Shown here in pieces: positions 10,001-16,774 of a stretch of 54,941 nucleotides of DNA; within the stretch, counting starts at the first letter, position 1, and every line of letters starts with the position of its first letter. The stretch is from the NCBI GenBank assembly GCA_028821405.1, contig JAPPGK010000012.1, forward strand, positions 1 through 54,941, in the 5' to 3' direction. The DNA is from Gammaproteobacteria bacterium. Its GTDB lineage: Bacteria; Pseudomonadota; Gammaproteobacteria; Pseudomonadales; Azotimanducaceae. The notes below the pieces were generated by a model. The model made no database searches. It was not told the origin of the DNA and saw nothing but the letters and a program-made list of their open reading frames with translations. Both the position numbers and the translations under genes were made by a program.

Positions 10001-12320
10001 CGCCTTTGTCGTTCAAGGATCGGGACTCGCGTTGGATTCGTTCGAGCGTCTCCGTCCGGTAGCAAGCCCCGAGCCGTTCGGCAAACGCCCGGAGCCTATC
10101 GACCGAGTCACGGTACAGCGGCTCGCTCCACCAGGAGTCACCGTGGACGAGATCGGCGAGTATTCGAGCCAGTCCCCGAATGCGATGAAACGACAACGAA
10201 AATGCCGCCAGTCGCTCGTCGAGGTATTTCGCGGCGCGCGCGGAGAAGAGTCCGACCGCGTCCTCCGCCACGCGGATGTTCGAACCATCCGCCACGAAGA
10301 CATCGCCGGTATCCTCCAGCGCCGAATACATCGCGTACCCTCGAACGTCGTCCACGATGCGTTCGACGTCCAGCGACCCGGCGCGGACCTTGGAACGATC
10401 CTGATACGCGGTGATCGGAAGCGTCCGAACCCGACGATCAAAACACCGCTTCTGCAGTAGCGCCCACAGCATGTCCGAGCGTCGGCTCGGCCGACCGTCG
10501 ACTATCGGCGCGGCGTTCGGGGCAAATCTCAACGCTTCGACATCGAGAACAAACGTGTTGCCGCCGCGCTGCACGCCGTTGCCTAGATGCTCGAACGGGT
10601 CGATGTCGGCCTGCACGGCCAGCGGACGGAAGACCTGTTCGCCCGCCAGGATTCGTTCGGCCTGCGCAGCCACTCGTGAGAACGCCTGACCGACGGTTTC
10701 GCCGGGAGCATCCGGCACGATCCAAATAGGCACTTCAAGGCGGTCAGTCTCTCGACGCGACAGGTCGTAGTAGTAGTCGCGCCGCCCGTTTCTCAAGCTC
10801 GCGTTCTCGGCGCTTCGATCCGGCAGAGCGTCGTCCGGATCCAGTATTGCCAGCCACTGCAACGAAGCGACCAGATCCACGAGTTGAACCCGCACGGTGG
10901 CCGCGACGGGGAGAGGCGGCGCACCCGTACAGGTCCCAAGCGCGATGTCCAGAAAACCGCCAGCCCGAAGTCGGCGCAGGTTCCCCACATTCCGCACGAT
11001 GTTGCCCCGGCGGCGCAGCAGCCGTCCATCGCCTTCCTCTACCAAGGAGTCCAGGCGCATGTCGTCATCCAGAATCCACACCACCGACCCGGGCCGATCC
11101 TTGGCGAACGCGTAGAGGTAGCTTTGCAGGACGGTCCGGGCGTCGGCGATGGAGAGCATCGTGCCGGTCGTCGCGCCGCCATCGAGAATCCGCCCGTGCT
11201 GAGCGTCGTCGGCATGGTGCTTCCGGTCCACGAGATGGACACGCAAACCGCGGTAGCGTTCCCCTTCGACCAGGTGGCGCAGATCCGCGTCAGGCGTTGG
11301 CTGGCAACCGTTCTCCAAAACCAGGACGTCGAGCCCGGACAACTCCGCATCGTCGTCTAGCCCGCGCAGGTCGCCGAGGAGTTCGTGGAGATTCGCCAGT
11401 TGCGCCGTGTCCGCGATGATCCCCACGACGATATGCACCGGAGCCTGGGCGGGCGACTCTCCGAGCGGAGAGGCCCCGGGCTCCCGTTGTGCCGTCGGCG
11501 GGGGCAGCGGCGCACGTTGCCAACCGAAGAGCCGTTGGGCCCGATGCTCGAAAGCCGCCCGCTGATCTTCTGACATGCGCCCGCAGTACTTTCGGTAGAA
11601 CCGGTCGAGCCCCCGGTTCTTTGACGCCGACCCCGGCGTCGACAGCCGTTGCCGCGACCGGCACGCAAAGTGTCGAATGCTCGGCCGGGGCACCGCGCCG
11701 TACCTCACGCCCGGCAAGTCTGCGATCCGGATGCAGAGATCCCGATCCGTGCAACTCGGCAGCCATTCGTCGAACAGGCCCGCTTCGAGCAGCCGGCTCA
11801 GCCGGCAGACCAGGTTGCTGCCTTGGATGCCCGGATTCCCGACCAGGAAATCCGCAGCATCTAACGACACGGGCGGCGTGATTGGTTCCGGTTCGGCGTC
11901 CTCTTCGAGCCGCCATAGTGGTGCCGCGACCAGATCCAGATCACCGCGGGTGACCGTTGCGAGACATGCCTCCAAGTGGTACGGCAGCCACTCGTCGTCG
12001 TCGTCGAGAATCGCTACGTAGACGTGCTCCGGGCTTTCGCTCGAAGTCCGCAGCAGATGATCTAGGCCCGAATTCCATGCTCCGGCGGCACCGTTGGTAC
12101 GCCGGTTGCGCAGGAAATCGACGTTGACGCCCGGAAGATGCCAGCCCTGGACTAGCCGCCGTGTTCGATCGGCAACGTCGCCGACCGAGTCGTCGACGAC
12201 AACCAGCCGCGTTGGCGGTCGACTCTGCCTCTTGACCGAGACGAAAGTCCGCTCTTGCAGAAGGTCAACTCGATTGGCGGTCGCGACGAGAACCGCCACG
12301 ACCGGTTGAGATGCGTTCAT
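7086..12320 (-). CDS. 1744-residue protein: four glycosyltransferase-like domains, kinase-like domain and SAM methyltransferase
   Basis: One uninterrupted frame with GGAGGA five bases before ATG. Domains in order: GT2-like fold at 1-250 (VVVDDS at 41-46, LDDDDEW at 105-111); second GT-like fold at about 295-690 (VWILDDDM at 414-421); kinase-like fold at about 820-1000 (glycine loop LGSGKEG, Lys846 in VYKVF, catalytic-loop equivalent CRNIDPDNLRV at 924-934, IDYG at 942-945); class I methyltransferase at about 1028-1180 (VLDYGCGDGKL, then YDLVVCQRVL); third GT-like fold at about 1222-1480 (LQVDADAMIG at 1345-1354); C-terminal GT2 at about 1511-1715 (VVFDDAS, TLDADDALIG). No signal peptide or membrane helices. 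It reads like a cytoplasmic assembly line that builds, methylates and perhaps phosphorylates a glycan or glycoconjugate. Acceptor and donors are unknown. Confidence 0.8.
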   Translation of the reverse strand: MNASQPVVAVLVATANRVDLLQERTFVSVKRQSRPPTRLVVVDDSVGDVADRTRRLVQGWHLPGVNVDFLRNRRTNGAAGAWNSGLDHLLRTSSESPEHVYVAILDDDDEWLPYHLEACLATVTRGDLDLVAAPLWRLEEDAEPEPITPPVSLDAADFLVGNPGIQGSNLVCRLSRLLEAGLFDEWLPSCTDRDLCIRIADLPGVRYGAVPRPSIRHFACRSRQRLSTPGSASKNRGLDRFYRKYCGRMSEDQRAAFEHRAQRLFGWQRAPLPPPTAQREPGASPLGESPAQAPVHIVVGIIADTAQLANLHELLGDLRGLDDDAELSGLDVLVLENGCQPTPDADLRHLVEGERYRGLRVHLVDRKHHADDAQHGRILDGGATTGTMLSIADARTVLQSYLYAFAKDRPGSVVWILDDDMRLDSLVEEGDGRLLRRRGNIVRNVGNLRRLRAGGFLDIALGTCTGAPPLPVAATVRVQLVDLVASLQWLAILDPDDALPDRSAENASLRNGRRDYYYDLSRRETDRLEVPIWIVPDAPGETVGQAFSRVAAQAERILAGEQVFRPLAVQADIDPFEHLGNGVQRGGNTFVLDVEALRFAPNAAPIVDGRPSRRSDMLWALLQKRCFDRRVRTLPITAYQDRSKVRAGSLDVERIVDDVRGYAMYSALEDTGDVFVADGSNIRVAEDAVGLFSARAAKYLDERLAAFSLSFHRIRGLARILADLVHGDSWWSEPLYRDSVDRLRAFAERLGACYRTETLERIQRESRSLNDKGVADFLHDLPAHIECHQSRLSESNRLALAAGLEDERVANAKAAARRLACPGGALTLLGSGKEGVALSDGQHVYKVFDYWWKSSSMLEAPELLHSFVGAWRGTRHLYPILDFRRAGHRAVLVYPYEHTEPYSGGFGPGLIGLLEECWRSGIVCRNIDPDNLRVIDGRVRLIDYGSDIRALSRDDEDEFKIMCQRAWMSFRWAANPHLDKVMRKALTDSDIPELDGFERFHEAVLRVTEQYKDTAAHNAILGMAGDSLWVLDYGCGDGKLAQALAERNAGVVGYDPDEARALRWQARGAANLRFTHDPADAVGDGPYDLVVCQRVLCTIEGDDVLRGILRDLRASVAEDGRVVLVVCNPHFAFGGSTPEAGRELPDGARYERTFTYRKTMRDSGRTREDVYRPERMLRREFARANLTVRNRVELGTVDLARFEPASDELLFDLAPMPALPEVTLLIKACAMEASTLDVQVPHLVSQLESPRAFSERLLVLDSREDGFLREHGDGGGLGRLREAANALQDAGWIDRILVGSGDGEVAASVNRRWFGVSSPRAHAETGAQLASTLAGFEACSTRYVLQVDADAMIGRRDRDHDYLADMFAAVRSDPDALTVAFNIAMAEDQPYTPEGADGPWRVEVRASLIDLQQLVDARPFPNRVDERSGRLVLPWHRAVDRAIQGGAGRSYRGGDRRTFYVHPPNSRKDDPTPWFGVLDRVERGVVPAGQVGEPEWVGDLPAWLEPRRREPFVFVVSGRNVPAGRLCRCIESMRRQRGEDWGAVVFDDASDSQFAEYFEIAWKPLEDRCTIVRNRRRQGLLANLVTAIRHVCADPETVVVTLDADDALIGKGVLQRLATEYRRGADVTVGSMLRTDKAATYPVCFDNPRRHRGGNVWQHLRSFRKRLFDAIPDEDLRLDGEYVDLANDWAYMLPIVEMADHPVYIEEPLYLHEPSGTGKGADRAEREAIIARIVAKPSRIRGGR

Positions 12321-12382
12321 GCTTCCTCCAACGATGATTGGGTTCGAAAACCACAGTCAGCCGACTTTCAGAAGCAGCTAAA

Positions 12383-12446
12383 GCCTCGACTGGCGTCGAG
12401 GCCCTCGGGGATCACTAGTCATCGCGATCGTTCGATCCGATCCCCG
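12383..12446 (-). promoter_or_regulatory. Hairpin-rich leader of the giant gene
   Basis: Two inverted repeats lie in the leader. GCCTCGAC (12383-12390) and GTCGAGGC (12395-12402) form a perfect 8-bp stem with a 4-base loop. CGGGGATC (12406-12413) and GATCCCCG (12439-12446) form a second perfect 8-bp stem around a 25-base loop. In the minus-strand transcript the first stem comes last and is followed by TTTAG, a weak U-run, so it could act as an attenuator or as a block near the ribosome site. No known riboswitch class was recognised. Confidence 0.35.
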
Positions 12447-12495
12447 GGGGCCGATGCTTTAACCGTCCGGCGGACAGCTAAGCTGAGCGTCGAGC

Positions 12496-12524
12496 ACCAT
12501 ACTGGGAGCTTGCGCAACCGTCAA
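12496..12524 (-). promoter_or_regulatory. Sigma-70-like promoter for the giant glycosyltransferase gene
   Basis: On the minus strand TTGACG (12524-12519) is followed after 17 bases by TATGGT (12501-12496). Transcription would start near 12488, giving a leader of about 165 bases before the ATG at 12320. The -35 box matches well and the -10 box is moderate. Confidence 0.5.
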
Positions 12525-12572
12525 CGCAGACTGACAGGCACGCCAGTCTTGAGCCCAAAAAAACGTGGGCCG

Positions 12573-12971
12573 TCAGCTCAACGTTGCAGCCAAACCGGAG
12601 TCCACGATGCGCTGATCCTGCGTAACGAGCGTGGCACCCAACACCCGGGCGGTTGCCACGAGGATTCGATCAGCCGGATCCCGGTGAAAGGACTCCGGCA
12701 AGGCGGCCAGTTCCGCCGCTACCGCCGGTGAAATCCCCTGCCGGCGCACCAAGGGTGGAGCCACCGCCTTCTCGAGCCACTCTCGCAGCGGCAGCGACAG
12801 TTGGATGCGTCCCAGACTCCGCAGCGTCGCGACTTCCCATAGGGAGATGTCGGAAACCACGAGCGGAGATTCGGCGTCGACCTTCGACAGCACTGCGTGC
12901 TGCGCGGTTGACAGTCGCGCGCTTTCGTTGAGCCACCAAATGAGAATGTGGGTGTCGAGCAAGCAAGTCAC
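12573..12971 (-). CDS. VapC-like PIN-domain toxin
   Basis: 132 residues from GTG 12971; a TTG-started version reaching 12989 is less likely. PIN-domain acidic residues are visible: Asp in LLDTH at the N-terminus, Glu in ISLWEVA in the middle, and the Asp pair in DPADRILVATA near the C-terminus, with LVTQDQRI closing the active site. PIN toxins are Mg-dependent endoribonucleases. The start codon overlaps the antitoxin stop as GTGA (12971-12968), the classic coupling of type II pairs. The closest architecture is the PIN subgroup beginning LLDTHxLIWWL that pairs with Phd/YefM-type antitoxins. Confidence 0.9.
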   Translation of the reverse strand: MTCLLDTHILIWWLNESARLSTAQHAVLSKVDAESPLVVSDISLWEVATLRSLGRIQLSLPLREWLEKAVAPPLVRRQGISPAVAAELAALPESFHRDPADRILVATARVLGATLVTQDQRIVDSGLAATLS

Positions 12972-13207
12972 GTCGCGTTGCTTTCCCAATGGTCCTCTGG
13001 CAAAGCGGGTCCAACGATGTCGCCGACTACCGTCACCGTGCCCTTTAGCTCCATCTGCGGATACTCGGCCGCCGACGCATTCGTGGGCCCGACTTCCGCC
13101 ACCGGCCGACCACGCTTCAAGATGACGATTCGTTCCCCCGTTGCTTGTACGCGATCAAGAATCGCCAAACACCGGGCCTTGAACTCGGACGCGTTGATCG
13201 TCTCCAT
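12968..13207 (-). CDS. Phd/YefM-type antitoxin of the VapBC-like pair
   Basis: 79 residues. METINASEFKARCLAILDRV is the N-terminal DNA-binding fold of the Phd/YefM family, followed by GERIVILKRGRPVAEVGP, the family's typical second half. The C-terminal tail (about residues 45-79) is the likely toxin-binding region. It is the first gene of the pair and would neutralise the PIN toxin and repress the shared promoter at 13218-13245. It ends in a 4-base overlap with the toxin gene. Confidence 0.9.
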   Translation of the reverse strand: METINASEFKARCLAILDRVQATGERIVILKRGRPVAEVGPTNASAAEYPQMELKGTVTVVGDIVGPALPEDHWESNAT

Positions 13208-13217
13208 AATGTGACCA

Positions 13218-13245
13218 GTATTAATGACTAGTTATATTGGGTCAA
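13218..13245 (-). promoter_or_regulatory. Promoter of the toxin-antitoxin pair
   Basis: On the minus strand TTGACC (13245-13240) and TAATAC (13223-13218) are separated by 16 bases and lie just upstream of the antitoxin ATG at 13207. The stretch is markedly AT-rich against the surrounding high-GC sequence and contains the palindrome ATTAAT across the -10 box, a plausible site for autorepression by the antitoxin. Confidence 0.6.
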
Positions 13246-13365
13246 GTCATGTTGGAGACTCACCGGTACCCGAGCGCGGTGGCGCTGCAGGTGGTGCAGT
13301 ACGGCAGCCGATTCGAGATGTCGTTCAGCAGACTCAACAATGCCCGCAAGCGGCATCGCATTCGG

Positions 13366-14355
13366 TCAAGCTGCAGCGGCATTCGCCTCGTAGAGGTGAC
13401 AGGCCACCAACCGATCCGGCTGCCCAACGTCGGTGACCGGGATCAGTTCCGGCGTCGTCTCGCGGCAGACGTCCATCACCTTGGGGCAGCGATTCGCGAA
13501 TCGACACCCGGGCGGCACGTTGACCGGCGACGGGATCTCGCCCTTGATCGCGGTGGACTCGCGGGTTCGCTCGCTGGCCGGGTCTGGCTCCGGGTTGGAA
13601 CCGATGAGTAGCTCGGTGTACGGATGCTTCGGCGCGAAGAACACCCGGTTGGCGGGGCCGATCTCCACGAGCGAGCCCAAGTACATCACCGCCATGCGGT
13701 CGGAGACGTAGCGCACCATGGACAGGTCGTGGGCGATGAAGAGCAGCGTCAATCCCAGCGAATCCTTGAGTTCGTCCAACAGGTTCACGACCTGGGCCTG
13801 GACCGAAACGTCCAACGCCGAGATCGGCTCGTCGCACACCACGAACTCGGGTTCGAGTACCAGCGCCCGGGCGATGCCGATGCGCTGCCGCTGGCCGCCC
13901 GAGAATTCGTGCGGGTAGCGCGACATGTGATCCGGGTTCAGCCCCACCCGCCTTAGCCAATCGCCTACCGTGTCCCGGGCCTCTTGGGAGTTCAAATCCG
14001 TGTGCAGCTTCAGACCCTCGCCGACGATCTCGCCGACGGTCATGCGCGGGTTCAGCGACGAATAAGGGTCTTGGAAGATCATCTGCATGGCCCGGGCGTA
14101 GCGCTGGAAATCCCCCGGCCGGTACCTGGCGGGCATCGACTCGCCCTTGTAGACGACATCACCGCCGGTCTTGTCGTGCAGACCGACGACGGTCTTGCCC
14201 AAGGTCGACTTGCCGGAACCGCTCTCGCCCACCAAGCCAACGATCTCCTGCGGGGCGATATCGAACGAGACGTCGTCCACGGCATGCACCACCTGTCCCC
14301 GCGCAATGGGGAAGTGCTTGGTCAAGTTGCGGATCTGGACGAGCGGTTCGGTCAC
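13366..14355 (-). CDS. Oligopeptide/dipeptide ABC transporter ATP-binding protein (OppF/DppF-like)
   Basis: 329 residues from GTG 14355. Walker A GESGSGKST (about 43-51), Q-loop MIFQDPYSSLNPR, signature SGGQRQRIGIARAL, Walker B FVVCDEPISALD and the switch His in IAHDLSMV are all intact. The C-terminal oligopeptide-type extension has the cysteine pattern CRFANRCPKVMDVC...C of Opp/Dpp ATPases, known in the family to bind an iron-sulfur cluster. It should pair with the OppD-like ATPase at 20628-21662 and the permeases at 23556-25880. Unusually it stands over 6 kb from oppD, with unrelated genes between. Confidence 0.9.
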   Translation of the reverse strand: MTEPLVQIRNLTKHFPIARGQVVHAVDDVSFDIAPQEIVGLVGESGSGKSTLGKTVVGLHDKTGGDVVYKGESMPARYRPGDFQRYARAMQMIFQDPYSSLNPRMTVGEIVGEGLKLHTDLNSQEARDTVGDWLRRVGLNPDHMSRYPHEFSGGQRQRIGIARALVLEPEFVVCDEPISALDVSVQAQVVNLLDELKDSLGLTLLFIAHDLSMVRYVSDRMAVMYLGSLVEIGPANRVFFAPKHPYTELLIGSNPEPDPASERTRESTAIKGEIPSPVNVPPGCRFANRCPKVMDVCRETTPELIPVTDVGQPDRLVACHLYEANAAAA

Positions 14356-14485
14356 GGGGATGCGCCAACTAGGTGACCCTAAGCTAACACGCTAACGCGT
14401 GGGGAGCGACGCCCATGCAGGTCGCTCAGGTTGTACCTATGATGCGCGCCTTCACAGCCGTCGTTCCGTGCAGCCGGAGTCCGCG

Positions 14486-15862
14486 ATGCAAATCAAGAAC
14501 ACCGAATACCACCTCGTCGGCCGCTGGCCGTCGCGCCTCGAACATGCCGATGGTCGAGCGCTCGACGCCGAGCGGGGTGTCCTTCTGGTGCCCTCGTCAA
14601 GACGCCGCGACGAAAGCGCAGCCATCGCCCTGCCGTTCATACGCGTCACCGCTAGGGAAAACCTCGGACTGCCGCCCCTTGTCGTGCTCTTCGGCGGGCC
14701 GGGGGTCGGTGCCATCGACTCGTTCCGCGGGTATTTCTTCGAGTACGTGGAACGCCTGTCGGCGATCTGCGACGTGGTGACCTTCGATCAGCGCGGCTGC
14801 CACGGTGCGTTGCCCGACCTGGTCAACGCCTTCCCGCCGGACTACGACCTGGCCAAGCCGATGACGCGCGAGAGTTACCTGGCCGCACAGCGTTACAGCG
14901 CAGCACGTCTCGGCGCGTACTGGCGTGAACGCGGCGTGGACCCGAACGACTACAACACCGTCGAGAGCGCACACGACGTCGACGACCTGCGCAAGGCGCT
15001 CGGCGCGGAGCGGGTGAACCTCTATGGCGCCAGCTACGGTTCCCACCTGGGTTTGGCGGTGCTCAGGCTTCACGACGAGCATGTCGACCGGGCGATCCTC
15101 TGCCTCGTCGAAGGCCCGGACGATACGCACAAGCTGCCGGGCAACGTGGATCGACATTTTCGGCACCTGGCCGACCTCGCACGGTCCGATGCGAATCTTG
15201 ACGGCGCGTGCAACGACCTCTTCGGCGAGTTTTCGGCGGTACTTGACACGCTCGAACGAACGCCGGCCGAGGGCAACGTGAAAGGCGTCGAGCACCCGGT
15301 GCCGATCGGCAAGTTCGGCCTGCAGTGCGTACTCGGAAACGCACTCGGCAGCACCCGAGCCATGCGGGGTTTGCCCGCATTCGCTCGCCAGCTTCAGCGT
15401 CGGGACTACGCGGCCCTGGTTCGGCGGTTCGACCGGTGGCGGATCAATTCAACCGTCCACGGCATGATGCTCGCCATGGACCATGCCGCCGGCGCGAGCC
15501 CGGAACGCATTCGCCGGATCGAGGCGGAGCGCGCAGATGCCCTGCTCGACGACAGCTTCAACCTGCCCTTCCCGTTCATCGGCGAAGAGCTCGGCGTCAC
15601 TGAACTCGATGATGCCTTTCGTGCTCCCGTGCAGTCCGATACGCCCACGTTGTTGTGCGCGGGTACGCTGGATGGCCGCACGCCGGTGTCGAATGCGGAG
15701 GCTGCCTTGCGCGGGCTACCGAACGGTCAACTCCTCGTGGTCGAGGGAATGGGCCACGAGGAACCGACGCTACTTTTGGACGCGCAGGTGGGGTTCCTCC
15801 GGGGTCGGAACGTCGCGGTCAAACGCCTCGCGATCCCGTTCGCTTTCGATCCTATGGCGTAA
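14486..15862 (+). CDS. Alpha/beta hydrolase, peptidase S33 (proline iminopeptidase-like)
   Basis: 458 residues from ATG 14486 (MQIKNTEYHLVGRW); the frame is open upstream to 14399 but without family similarity. The oxyanion strand is VVLFGGPGVG (family HGGPG), the nucleophile elbow is GASYGSHLG with Ser in the GxSxG position, and the C-terminal VVEGMGHEEP supplies the catalytic His. LLCAGTLDGRTPV carries the acidic residue. DQRGCHGA matches the S33 DQRGxG motif. S33 enzymes remove N-terminal residues from short peptides or cleave esters. It sits beside the peptide transporter ATPase, divergently transcribed, which fits peptide use, but that link is inference. No signal peptide is evident. Confidence 0.8.
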   Translation: MQIKNTEYHLVGRWPSRLEHADGRALDAERGVLLVPSSRRRDESAAIALPFIRVTARENLGLPPLVVLFGGPGVGAIDSFRGYFFEYVERLSAICDVVTFDQRGCHGALPDLVNAFPPDYDLAKPMTRESYLAAQRYSAARLGAYWRERGVDPNDYNTVESAHDVDDLRKALGAERVNLYGASYGSHLGLAVLRLHDEHVDRAILCLVEGPDDTHKLPGNVDRHFRHLADLARSDANLDGACNDLFGEFSAVLDTLERTPAEGNVKGVEHPVPIGKFGLQCVLGNALGSTRAMRGLPAFARQLQRRDYAALVRRFDRWRINSTVHGMMLAMDHAAGASPERIRRIEAERADALLDDSFNLPFPFIGEELGVTELDDAFRAPVQSDTPTLLCAGTLDGRTPVSNAEAALRGLPNGQLLVVEGMGHEEPTLLLDAQVGFLRGRNVAVKRLAIPFAFDPMA

Positions 15863-15920
15863 CAGCGGAATCTCGCGTGCTGTCGCGGGTGCAACCCCTT
15901 GCGTCTGGCCTGACCAACAA

Positions 15921-16612
15921 TCAGCGACGACGACAGACCCTGACGGACTCCCACAGGAAGCGGATCGGCACGGCAAAGAGGCCCTCGCCAAAGCTGGCGC
16001 ACGTCTCGCCATCGTAGAGGACGGCTCCGGCGACGAATCGACCGGGCTCGCTGCGTTGAAGCTTGCGCAGTCCGCGGAAGTCGTCCTTCCTGATCGTTGC
16101 CCCCGCCTTGACCGCGACCCCTGCCAGGCCACGGCTACCGGCATCAATGACGATGTCGACTTCGACCTTGTCCTTGTCGCGGTAATGGAAGAAGGCGAGC
16201 GGGTGCGGATGGCAGGCAGCTTGGCGCCGAAGCTCTTGGAGGACGAACGTCTCGAGAAGCCGGCCAAAGCAGGTAGTGTGTCGTCCAATGTAAAGTCAAT
16301 CAATCGTCCATTCTAAAGTTCAACGTGCGTCTGATTGGAACCTAGTGTCCATAGGCCCTACGCACGAAGGGCACGCATCCCCACAAGTCCCCCAGGAACT
16401 GCGCCTCATAGAGCGGCCAGTTGGTCACCACGCCGTCTCGGTCGCCGCGGGGATCCACTGTCAGTGTGACGGCACGTTCGGGCGCGTAGCGTGCAATGTA
16501 CGAGCTTAAGCTCCGGGCGCGGCGGCGACGCCGGCCCTACACCTCCACGGGGGGCCATGCCGTGCCCGGCGTCGAACCAGGCCGCCACCGCCTCGGGCAT
16601 CCCGCCAACCAT
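15921..16612 (-). pseudogene. Decayed AAA ATPase/DUF4143 gene
   Basis: Two pieces of the same family survive in the same order and strand. At about 16555-16612 the frame reads VGGMPEAVAAWFDAG, the conserved centre of AAA/DUF4143 ATPases. At 16268-15921 it reads GRLLETFVLQELRRQA, then FFHYRDKDKVEVDIVI, AVKAGATIRKDDFRGL and AVPIRFLWES, ending in a TGA: this is the family's C-terminal PD-(D/E)XK-like region, with the usual VKAGAT strand. The N-terminal Walker region is absent and the two pieces are out of register, so the gene is dead. Confidence 0.75.
16269..16554. other. Degenerate stretch inside the decayed gene
   Basis: Between the two recognisable DUF4143 pieces the minus strand keeps a short open stretch (about 16494-16342) reading DGVVTNWPLYEAQFLGDLWG and ending in TAG. 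I do not recognise it; it may be the tail of another truncated gene. The rest is GC-rich simple sequence without coding signal. Confidence 0.3.
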
Positions 16613-16750
16613 TCATGTCCACAAAAGTCTGCAATGTCGTACTTTTTGATAGACGAAATGCGCTGAGGGCGCATTTCAGCGAATCTCCATGGCGTCGGCC
16701 CGTCGTATGAGCAATGCGGCAGCATTATCGAAGCGCCCGGCGGAAGGGCC

Positions 16751-16774
16751 GGGACGGGATAAGCCGGTCCCCTA
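16751..16774. repeat. Dispersed palindromic repeat, copy 1
   Basis: GGGACGGGATAAGC followed by CGGTCCCCTA, an imperfect inverted repeat. On the minus strand its end TAGGGGAC provides the TAG stop codon of the molybdenum hydroxylase gene (16772-16774). It may work as a transcription terminator or a REP-like element. Confidence 0.7.

Noticed and set aside
8931-10460. 509-codon plus-strand ORF within the giant gene
   Set aside because: Antisense to the kinase-like and methyltransferase domains; no family signal.
12553-12570. Terminator after the PIN toxin (GCCCA/TGGGC around an A-run)
   Set aside because: On the minus strand the U-run lies in the loop, not after the stem, so it is not a convincing intrinsic terminator.
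13237-13611. Plus-strand ORF beginning at the toxin-antitoxin promoter
   Set aside because: It overlaps the oppF C-terminus antisense and resembles no family, although its first 50 residues looked protein-like.
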